Source: Gemmatimonadota bacterium
GTDB taxonomy: Bacteria > Gemmatimonadota > Gemmatimonadetes > Gemmatimonadales > GWC2-71-9
Length of the DNA stretch: 5,879 bases
Reading direction: 5' to 3'
Assembly (NCBI GenBank): GCA_003220985.1
Contig: QHTY01000044.1
Location: forward strand, 7,029 to 12,907
Below, one piece after another: positions 1-4,691 of this stretch; within the stretch, counting starts at the first letter, position 1, and every line of letters starts with the position of its first letter. The position numbers and the translations under genes are program-made. Below the pieces are notes generated by a model, which was not told where the DNA came from, made no database searches, and was given only the letters and a program-made list of their open reading frames with translations.

Positions 1-803
1 TCGCCAGCAACCGCGATGGCGGCGGCAACGACGAGATCTACGTGATGAACGCGGACGGTACCGGTGTCACGGAGCTCACCAATGTCCTCGGGGCAGACTA
101 CGACCCAACCTGGTCACCGGATGGCAGCCGGATCGCGTTCACGAGCACCCGGGACGGTGCGTACTTCGACATCTGGGTCATGAATGCCGACGGTAGCAAC
201 CTCACTCGACTGACGGACAGCCGCCCGTTCCTCACAGACAGCACCCCCGCGTGGAGCGGCGGGGCATCGTGGTGCAGTGATCGGATCGCCTTCTTCAGTA
301 ATCGGGATGGTAACAACGAGATCTATTTCATGAGAGAGGACGGCTCCGAAGTCACGCGCGTGACCTCCTCCGAGAGCTCGGACTACACTCCCCGCCTGGC
401 GCCGGACTGCGACCATATCGCGTTCGTCAGCCAGCGCGACGGTAACGAAGAGATTTACGTGATCAATACGGACGGAAGGGGAGAGGTACGCCTGACGAGC
501 GATGCGGCAAGCGACCGAGACCCTGTCTGGTCACCGGACGGCACGCGCATCGCATTCACGAGCACACGCGACGGCCATTCGCAGATCTACGTGATGAACG
601 TGGACGGGACAGGCGTGACGCGCTTGACCGACGATTCAGCTGAGGACGGCAGGCCCGCCTGGTCACAGGACGGCAGCCAGCTGGTGTTCAACAGCAACCG
701 TGACGGGAATAACGAGATCTATGTCATGAACGCTGACGGAACGGGTCTGGTCCGCATTACTAACGATCCTGCGTCCGATTCGCGTCCCTCCTGGCGCCGG
801 TGA
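1..803 (+). CDS. PD40/TolB-like beta-propeller protein, C-terminal part (5' end outside window)
   Basis: The reading frame is open from the left edge (first full codon at base 3), so the N-terminus, including any signal peptide, is missing. A GTG at 42 is only the Val of an internal 'IYVMNADG' motif, not a start. The visible ~266 residues consist almost wholly of six WD40-like/PD40 units. Each has the pattern IAF-S-RDG-(N)EIYVMNADGTG-VTRLT, then a D-x-x-P-W-S-PDG linker, with a period of 44-50 residues. PD40 units form beta-propeller blades, as in TolB and the prolyl-oligopeptidase/DPP propellers, and usually act as protein- or ligand-binding scaffolds in the periplasm or at the cell surface. 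There is no catalytic domain after the propeller: the protein ends at SRPSWRR in the middle of a unit, as expected if the last strand closes the ring with the N-terminus. The third unit is longer and lacks the SPDG turn. The only two cysteines sit in neighbouring units. The specific function is unknown. The family call is firm; the cellular role is not. Confidence 0.9.
   Translation, partial: ASNRDGGGNDEIYVMNADGTGVTELTNVLGADYDPTWSPDGSRIAFTSTRDGAYFDIWVMNADGSNLTRLTDSRPFLTDSTPAWSGGASWCSDRIAFFSNRDGNNEIYFMREDGSEVTRVTSSESSDYTPRLAPDCDHIAFVSQRDGNEEIYVINTDGRGEVRLTSDAASDRDPVWSPDGTRIAFTSTRDGHSQIYVMNVDGTGVTRLTDDSAEDGRPAWSQDGSQLVFNSNRDGNNEIYVMNADGTGLVRITNDPASDSRPSWRR
33..800 (+). repeat. Six tandem PD40-unit repeats within the propeller gene
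   Basis: The conserved core encoding (N)EIYVMNADG recurs with its Glu/Asp/Gln codon at 33, 168, 318, 450, 582 and 714. The spacings are 135, 150, 132, 132 and 132 bp. The third interval is longer because of an insertion around residues SGGASWCSD. Similarity at DNA level is highest in the core (gagatcta-type segments followed by gtgatgaac or gtcatgaac), and third positions differ between copies. This points to protein-level blade repeats rather than a very recent duplication. Confidence 0.85.
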
Positions 804-811
804 CTGAGTAG

Positions 812-1006
812 CTACGGCACCAGCAGGACCTTCCCGATGTTGCGACGCTCGTGGATGTATCGCTGCGCGGGCGGCCGCTTCGGCAAATGAAAACGAGCGA
901 TCGACCCACGGCGTGATTTTTCCCTTGCGTTCACAACCGGATCGGGCGCTTCGCGAACTTTGAGAACATCGGGCGGTCCGCGTCGCGGAATCACGACCTG
1001 TCTCAC
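812..1006 (-). pseudogene. Remnant of a zinc-type/quinone oxidoreductase (MDR family), internally deleted and frameshifted
   Basis: Read on the minus strand, a GTG at 1006 opens MRQVVIPRRGPPDVLKVREA-PDPVV. This is the typical N-terminus of VAT-1/quinone-oxidoreductase-like medium-chain dehydrogenases/reductases. The same small frame ends in AQRYIHERRNIGKVLLVP and a TAG at 814-812, which is the typical C-terminus of the same family. Between them, in another frame (about 923 down to 873), lies GKITPWVDRSFSFAEAA, the conserved segment that normally precedes that C-terminus. The gene therefore lost roughly 260 central codons (family members are about 310-340 residues), with the join near 924-934. 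It also suffered a frameshift near 866-876. The cofactor-binding Rossmann fold and substrate site are gone, so enzyme activity is not expected. The uninterrupted 64-codon frame could still be translated, but nothing suggests a function. It ends 8 bp from the convergent propeller gene, with no terminator visible between them. Confidence 0.85.
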
Positions 1007-1097
1007 GCCGCAAAATTAGCTTGCATACATCGAGACTGCGTGTTTTGTTTGTTTTCCTAGGCCTCGCGGGCTCGCGGCCGCTCGGCCTCTAGCACTT
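1007..1097. other. Intergenic stretch between oxidoreductase remnant and tRNA-Asn; no gene seen
   Basis: This holds a T-rich stretch (about 1040-1058) followed by a very GC-rich segment (1060-1085) that could fold weakly: GGC and CGCG pair with CGCG and GCC around a GGCT loop, with a two-base bulge. The tRNA promoter and leader must lie here or upstream, but I see no convincing -35/-10 pair. I found no coding potential on either strand. Confidence 0.5.
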
Positions 1098-1170
1098 TGG
1101 GGTGTAGGTCAACTGGCAGACCGCCCGGCTGTTAACCGGGAAGTTGGAGGTTCGAGTCCTCCCGCCCCAG
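1098..1170 (+). tRNA. trnN: tRNA-Asn (anticodon GTT)
   Basis: A complete 73-nt cloverleaf can be drawn. The acceptor stem pairs 1098-1104 (tggggtg) with 1163-1169 (cgcccca), including one U-G pair. The D-stem GGTC/GACC (1107-1110/1119-1122) has loop aactggca with the conserved GG. The anticodon stem CCCGG/CCGGG (1124-1128/1136-1140) has loop CTGTTAA, giving anticodon GTT at 1131-1133. The variable loop is aagtt. The T-stem GGAGG/CCTCC (1146-1150/1158-1162) has loop TTCGAGT. The discriminator base is G1170 and the first pair is U-A, both usual for bacterial tRNA-Asn. CCA is not encoded and must be added afterwards. The gene stands alone, and its 3' end lies 2 bp from the stop codon of the opposing alpha-galactosidase gene. 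Confidence 0.97.
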
Positions 1171-1172
1171 TT

Positions 1173-2342
1173 TCAACCTCCCGTGACGGGAGTGATCCGC
1201 ACCATCACCACGCCGTGCGCCGGGACGGTGGCGGAGAACCGCCCCGTGAACGCCCCGAGGTCGCTGTGGGCCCACAGGTCTCGCACGCGAGCAGGGCCGG
1301 TGAGTCCGATCGCCCTCCACGACGTCGCGATCACCGTTTGCAACCCTGACCGGTTGAGCAACACGACGGCGCGCGAGCCGTCGGCGAGCGGCTTCGACCA
1401 CACCTGCAGATCGATTCCGGGCTCCTGGACCAGCATGCCCTGGACGCCCAGCGAGTCCTGATCCACTGCGATGACGTCTTTGTTGCCGAGGATCTCACGG
1501 GTTGCGGGCGGCATCGCGCGGACGTCGTTGCCAGCCATCAGCGGAGCGGACATGACGGCCCACAGGCTGAAATGCGCGCGATACTCGTCGTCGGTCATCC
1601 CCCCGTTGCCCACCTCCAGCATGTCAGGATCGTTCCACGCGCCCGGACGGGCAGCGAGCGCGTACTGGCTCGAGAGATCGAGGATGGCAATCATGCTGGC
1701 CCAGCGGTCGCTGATGTCGCCGGTCGTGCGCCACAGGTTGCCGGTGTGCGGGCCCCACTCCCACGGACGATTCGAGCCCCACTCGCAGATACTGAAGGTG
1801 ATGGGCCGGCCCGCCTTGGCCAGGGCATCGCGGAACTTGGCGTACTGCGTGGGCGCGTCGAGCCCCTCCGAGTTGCACCAATCCTCCTTGACGTAGTCCA
1901 CGCCCCATTCGGCGAACGTGCGCGCGTCGATCTCCTCCGAGCCGTACGTCCCGGGGCGGCCTTGGCACGTCCGCCGGCCGGCATCGGTGTAGATCCCGAA
2001 CTTCAGCCCTTTGGAGTGCACGTAGTCGGCGAGCGGCTTGATGCCGCCCGGGAAGCGGGCCGAGTCGGCCACCAGGCGGCCCGTACGGTCGCGCGCCACC
2101 TGCCAGCAATCGTCGATCACGACATACCGGTAGCCCGCGTCGCGCATTCCGCTCGCGACCAGCGCGTCGGCCGTCTCCTTGATCAACTGCGCGCTCACGT
2201 CGCAATGAAAGTGGTTCCAGCTGTTCCAGCCCATCGGGGGCGTGCGGGCGAGGCCATTATCGAGTGCGGGCGCGGCGCGGGGAACGTCGCGGGCGCCGAG
2301 CGCGAGCGCACAGCAGAGCAGCGTCACGAATCGCGCGGACAT
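1173..2342 (-). CDS. Secreted alpha-galactosidase, glycoside hydrolase family 27
   Basis: This 389-residue protein should hydrolyse terminal alpha-1,6-linked galactose from galacto-oligosaccharides and galactomannan (EC 3.2.1.22), with retention of configuration. Residues 1-~20 form a signal peptide (MSARFVTLLCCALALGA). The (beta/alpha)8 catalytic domain starts at TPPMGWNSW (residues 34-42). It shows the galactose-binding DDCW (77-80), the nucleophile Asp154 in KEDWC, the CEWG motif (186-189), and the acid/base Asp209 in RTTGD. WNDPDML follows at about 236-242. The last ~80 residues form the C-terminal beta-sandwich. All catalytic residues are present and the length is normal for bacterial and plant GH27. 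The start at 2342 was chosen because the signal peptide begins there. The frame stays open to an ATG at 2591, but the extra 83 residues look non-conserved and overlap the divergent gene. No clear Shine-Dalgarno precedes 2342. It is probably active in the periplasm or outside the cell. The alternative activity alpha-N-acetylgalactosaminidase (same family) cannot be excluded. Confidence 0.95.
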   Translation of the reverse strand: MSARFVTLLCCALALGARDVPRAAPALDNGLARTPPMGWNSWNHFHCDVSAQLIKETADALVASGMRDAGYRYVVIDDCWQVARDRTGRLVADSARFPGGIKPLADYVHSKGLKFGIYTDAGRRTCQGRPGTYGSEEIDARTFAEWGVDYVKEDWCNSEGLDAPTQYAKFRDALAKAGRPITFSICEWGSNRPWEWGPHTGNLWRTTGDISDRWASMIAILDLSSQYALAARPGAWNDPDMLEVGNGGMTDDEYRAHFSLWAVMSAPLMAGNDVRAMPPATREILGNKDVIAVDQDSLGVQGMLVQEPGIDLQVWSKPLADGSRAVVLLNRSGLQTVIATSWRAIGLTGPARVRDLWAHSDLGAFTGRFSATVPAHGVVMVRITPVTGG

Positions 2343-2373
2343 GATCGCGTTGAAAGTGCGGGCCGCCAGGGGA

Positions 2374-2383
2374 GCTTGCAAGC
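2374..2383. repeat. Perfect palindrome GCTTGCAAGC
   Basis: This is a ten-base perfect dyad located about 32 bp upstream of the alpha-galactosidase start, inside its likely leader. It might be an operator half, but a palindrome of this size is expected by chance at a frequency of roughly one in ten in a region of this length. Confidence 0.25.
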
Positions 2384-2424
2384 AGGGCGGGGTGGAGACT
2401 TGTCGCGCGCGCGCCACACTCACC

Positions 2425-2455
2425 AACTTGACGTCGCTCAGGCGCGCGTCAAATT
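2425..2455. promoter_or_regulatory. Inverted repeat AACTTGACG-N13-CGTCAAATT, candidate operator
   Basis: The arms 2425-2433 and 2447-2455 are reverse complements at 8 of 9 positions and flank a 13-bp spacer. It lies between two divergent genes and ends 15 bp before the plus-strand start codon, which suits a regulator-binding site or paired -35 boxes. Centre-to-centre spacing of the arms is 22 bp, about two helical turns. The regulator is unknown. Confidence 0.35.
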
Positions 2456-2469
2456 CGCGCCCAGGTACC

Positions 2470-2907
2470 ATGACACGTTTCGTGTTCAGCCTGGTCGTCG
2501 TGTGCGAGACTGCGTGCGGAGGCGCGCGGACTCCGCCGAAGGCGCCAAGCGCGGCGACGATCATCCCCAGCGAAACCGATCCGCGGGTCACGCGGGTCGA
2601 AGAGATGCTGCGCGGCGTGCCGGGTGTCGAAGTGACCCGGTTGCCGGACGGAAATTATCGGCTCCGTATCCGTGGGCAACGCAGCATCCGGGGGAATCCG
2701 ACGGACGACAATCCCCTCGTCGTGATCGACGGTATCCCCATTCCGAACGAATCCATGAGCAGCATGCTGGCGGATCTCTCGCCCGGCGACGTTGCGCGGA
2801 TCGAAGTGCTGAAGGACGCGGCGGACACGAGCGTGTACGGATCGCGCGGCGCGAATGGCGTGATCGTCATTACTACCAAACGCGGACGAGGGGAGAGATC
2901 ACCATGA
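2470..2907 (+). CDS. Stand-alone TonB-receptor plug-domain lipoprotein
   Basis: This 145-residue protein starts MTRFVFSLVVVCETACGG, a short export signal with a probable lipid-anchor Cys16. The lipobox ETAC is atypical, because Glu is at -3. A Pro/Ala-rich linker (about 19-38) follows. Residues ~40-138 resemble the plug domain of SusC/TonB-dependent receptors: VEEMLRGVPGVEVTRLPDG (43-61), RIRGQRSI (67-74), PLVVIDGIPI (82-91), then the hallmark IEVLKDAADTSVYGSRGANG (111-130) and VIVITTK (131-137). No 22-strand barrel follows; the protein stops eight residues later. Such barrel-less plug proteins are, to my knowledge, common in Gemmatimonadota and of unknown role. The start at 2470 is preferred over an upstream open frame because the signal peptide begins here; AGG at 2463-2465 is a weak ribosome-binding site. 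The stop overlaps the next start (ATGA), so the two are translated together. The domain call is firm and the function unknown. Confidence 0.85.
   Translation: MTRFVFSLVVVCETACGGARTPPKAPSAATIIPSETDPRVTRVEEMLRGVPGVEVTRLPDGNYRLRIRGQRSIRGNPTDDNPLVVIDGIPIPNESMSSMLADLSPGDVARIEVLKDAADTSVYGSRGANGVIVITTKRGRGERSP
2888..2897 (+). promoter_or_regulatory. Shine-Dalgarno for the outer-membrane beta-barrel gene
   Basis: The purine-rich gaggggagag lies 6 nt before the ATG at 2904, within the last codons of the plug gene. It supports this ATG over the downstream in-frame Met codons (residues 5 and 9). Confidence 0.75.
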
Positions 2908-3449
2908 CGGCCGGCATGGCTCGGTGCATGGCGGTATCGGCGGTGGCGCTCCTGCTCGCGGCGCCCGCGTCGGCCCAGCGACCCGGCGCTGTCGAGATCG
3001 GTGCGCTCGCGCGGTTTACGGATTTCGACAACAACCTGGGGATGAGCAATACCGTGGGCGCTGGCGGGCGCCTGGCCGTGTACGTGCGGCCCCGGCTCGC
3101 GTTCGAGCTCGATATGTCGCGCACCTCCAGCGATCGCAGCGCTGGCTCCGCCACCTACACCCCGCTGCATGCCCGTCTCGTCGTGGGCCTCGGACGCCCC
3201 GGTCGCGTCGAGGGCCTGCTGGGCGCCGGATACGTCCACAATGCATACCGCGGGTCACTGGACGCGACTGACGGAGGTTTCTCGGGGCTCATCGGTGTGC
3301 GCTATCAGCTTAGCAGCCGCGTGTGGGTGCGCCTCGGGACCGACCTCGATGTCATGTTCCACCCGTCGTCGGATAGTCCCTTCACCTTTTACCACGGCAA
3401 CTGGGGGCTCCACCTCGGCGCTGGAGCGCGGCTCAACGGCGGCTCATAG
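2904..3449 (+). CDS. Small outer-membrane beta-barrel protein
   Basis: This 181-residue protein has a clear signal peptide: a basic start, hydrophobic residues 10-20 (AVSAVALLLAA), and cleavage after PASA (residue 24). The mature part alternates hydrophobic and polar residues in short strands joined by Gly/Asp/Ser-rich turns: VEIGALARFTDF (30-41), GGRLAVYVRPRLAFELDMS (54-72), HARLVVGLG (89-97), VEGLLGAGYVHNAY (102-115), GFSGLIGVRYQLSSRVWVRLG (125-145), and WGLHLGAGARL (167-177). This pattern fits an eight-stranded OmpA/OmpW-type barrel of the size class usually annotated 'outer membrane beta-barrel protein'. No OmpA peptidoglycan-binding domain follows. It overlaps the plug gene by 4 bp (ATGA) and has a strong ribosome-binding site, so the two products are probably made together and may act in the same envelope process. 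Its stop codon overlaps that of the convergent transporter gene. The substrate or role cannot be read from sequence. Confidence 0.75.
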   Translation: MTAGMARCMAVSAVALLLAAPASAQRPGAVEIGALARFTDFDNNLGMSNTVGAGGRLAVYVRPRLAFELDMSRTSSDRSAGSATYTPLHARLVVGLGRPGRVEGLLGAGYVHNAYRGSLDATDGGFSGLIGVRYQLSSRVWVRLGTDLDVMFHPSSDSPFTFYHGNWGLHLGAGARLNGGS

Positions 3450-4691
3450 GTCCTTGAACCGAGCCGGCTCGAGCCGCGGTGCGAGAATGTGAATGAGGGT
3501 CCAGGCGGTGACGTACGCGAATCCGCACACCGCGAATATCGACGCATAGTTGCTCCCCGTCGCGTCGAGAATGTGCCCGGTCAGCCACTGGAACAGCACG
3601 CCGCCCATCGCGCCCGCGAACCCGCCGATCCCGGAGATTGAGGCCACCGCCGAAGGCGGGAACATGTCGCTCGCCAGCGTATAGACGTTGGCCGACCATC
3701 CCTGGTGCGCCGCGGCCGCCACGCTGACGATCAGCACGGCCGTCCACATGCTGCTCGCGTGCGGCGCGAACGCCGTCGGCACGATCACCAGCGCCATGAG
3801 CAGCATCGCCGTCTTGCGGGCGCGGTTCGCCGTCCACCCGCGCTTCATGAGGCCGCTCGAGAGCCAGCCTCCCGCGATCGAGCCGACGTCGGCGACGAGG
3901 TAGACGACGATGAGCGGCAGTGCGACCTGCGCCAGCTTGATGCCGTACTTGGCGTCCAGAAACTTGGGCAGCCAATACAAGTAGAACCACCAGATGGGGT
4001 CCGCCATCAGCTTGCCGACCACGATCGCCCACGTTTGCCGCACGCCGAGGAGGCGGATCCACGGGACGCGGGCTCCATCGGGTTCGGCCGGGTGTGTGTC
4101 CGCGGGCGGACTGCGGTACAGGGCGAGCCACAGCAGCAGCCACAGGAAGCCGAGCGCCCCGACGGCGACGAACGCCCAGCGCCAGCCCCACGTCAGCGCG
4201 ATCCAGGGAACGACGAGGGGCGTGACGATCGCGCCCGTGTTCGTGCCGGCGTTGAAAATACCCGTGGCGAGCGCGCGTTCGTCCTTCGGGAACCACTCCC
4301 CCACGCTCTTGATCGAACCGGGAAAGTTGGCGGACTCGCCCAATCCGAGCATCCCCCGCGCGGCCGCGAAGGCGGCGGTGGTGCGGGCGAACGCCGTGCT
4401 CATCGCGGCGACGCTCCAGAGGATCACCGCCGTCGCGAAGCCGCGCCGCACGCCCACGCGGTCCAGCCAGCGTCCCGCGATCAGGAAGCCGAAGGCGTAT
4501 ACGAGGGTGAACGAATAGACCACGGCGGCGTACTGCGACTCCGACCAGGTCAGCTCGCGCTGCAACGTGGGCGCGAGGATGCTCAGAACCTGCCGATCCA
4601 TGTAGTTGATCGTGGTGACAGCAAACAGCAGCGCGCAAATCGTCCAGCGGTAGCCGAGGCGGGGCGTTGGGGGGGCGGCCGTGGACGTCAC
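3444..4691 (-). CDS. exuT: MFS transporter, anion:cation symporter (hexuronate transporter, ExuT-like)
   Basis: This 415-residue inner-membrane protein has about 12 hydrophobic segments. It probably imports galacturonate, glucuronate or a related sugar acid with protons. Family signs are TTINYMDRQVLSILAPTLQ in the first helix (26-44), the loop 2-3 motif GRWLDRVGVRRG (73-84), RGMLGLGESANFPGSIKSV (112-130), and EWFPKDERALATGIFNAG (132-149) followed by TNTGAIVTPLVVPWI. The last is characteristic of ACS-family hexuronate carriers. The N- and C-halves are separated by a polar loop (about 193-212). Translation starts at a GTG (4691-4689) that overlaps the stop of the upstream dehydratase gene as GTGA. 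A ribosome-binding site precedes it 9 nt upstream. The altronate dehydratase partner supports a hexuronate substrate over other organic anions carried by this family. Exact substrate and the symbol are inference. The stop TGA overlaps the opposing gene's stop. Confidence 0.88.
   Translation of the reverse strand: MTSTAAPPTPRLGYRWTICALLFAVTTINYMDRQVLSILAPTLQRELTWSESQYAAVVYSFTLVYAFGFLIAGRWLDRVGVRRGFATAVILWSVAAMSTAFARTTAAFAAARGMLGLGESANFPGSIKSVGEWFPKDERALATGIFNAGTNTGAIVTPLVVPWIALTWGWRWAFVAVGALGFLWLLLWLALYRSPPADTHPAEPDGARVPWIRLLGVRQTWAIVVGKLMADPIWWFYLYWLPKFLDAKYGIKLAQVALPLIVVYLVADVGSIAGGWLSSGLMKRGWTANRARKTAMLLMALVIVPTAFAPHASSMWTAVLIVSVAAAAHQGWSANVYTLASDMFPPSAVASISGIGGFAGAMGGVLFQWLTGHILDATGSNYASIFAVCGFAYVTAWTLIHILAPRLEPARFKDL

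Larger units (their letters stand above)
2343..2469. promoter_or_regulatory. Divergent intergenic region between alpha-galactosidase and plug-lipoprotein operon
   Basis: These 127 bp must hold the start signals for both outward-facing transcripts. On the plus strand, TTGACG (2428-2433) is a good -35 match. TCAAAT (2449-2454) after a 15-bp spacer is a possible but poorly spaced -10, which would leave only a very short leader before the ATG at 2470. A mirror-image TTGACG lies on the minus strand (2452-2447) without a recognisable -10. The region also contains a perfect 10-bp palindrome (2374-2383) and an 11-nt alternating CG run (2404-2414). Promoter assignments are inference. Confidence 0.4.

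Noticed and set aside
1018..1025. AGCTTGCA shared by the region upstream of the tRNA and the palindrome at 2373-2380
   Set aside because: An eight-base match in two non-coding regions is weak, and only one copy is palindromic. Treated as coincidence.
871..1081. Two GCGGCCGC octamers (871-878 and 1074-1081)
   Set aside because: One lies in the pseudogene codons for Ala and the other in a GC-rich spacer. No cloning-vector sequence or repeat boundary accompanies them.
1098..1170. tRNA-Asn as an integration (att) site for a mobile element that produced the nearby pseudogene
   Set aside because: No integrase, and no repeat of the tRNA 3' end anywhere in the window. The 3' side is directly occupied by the GH27 gene.
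2404..2414. Alternating CG run (possible Z-DNA-forming tract)
   Set aside because: Eleven alternating bases are unremarkable in DNA this GC-rich.
2343..2591. N-terminal extension of the alpha-galactosidase from an ATG at 2591
   Set aside because: The added 83 residues look non-conserved, overlap the plug gene, and would bury the signal peptide that begins at 2342.
1572..3449. Very long plus-strand open frame running across the alpha-galactosidase into the beta-barrel gene
   Set aside because: Only the part from 2904 encodes a recognisable protein. The rest is Arg/Ala/Gly-rich low-complexity translation antisense to a well-supported GH27 gene, as is common in high-GC DNA.
3433..4638. Second minus-strand open frame within the transporter gene
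   Set aside because: This is a frame-shifted, Arg-rich translation of the same bases that encode the hydrophobic MFS protein.
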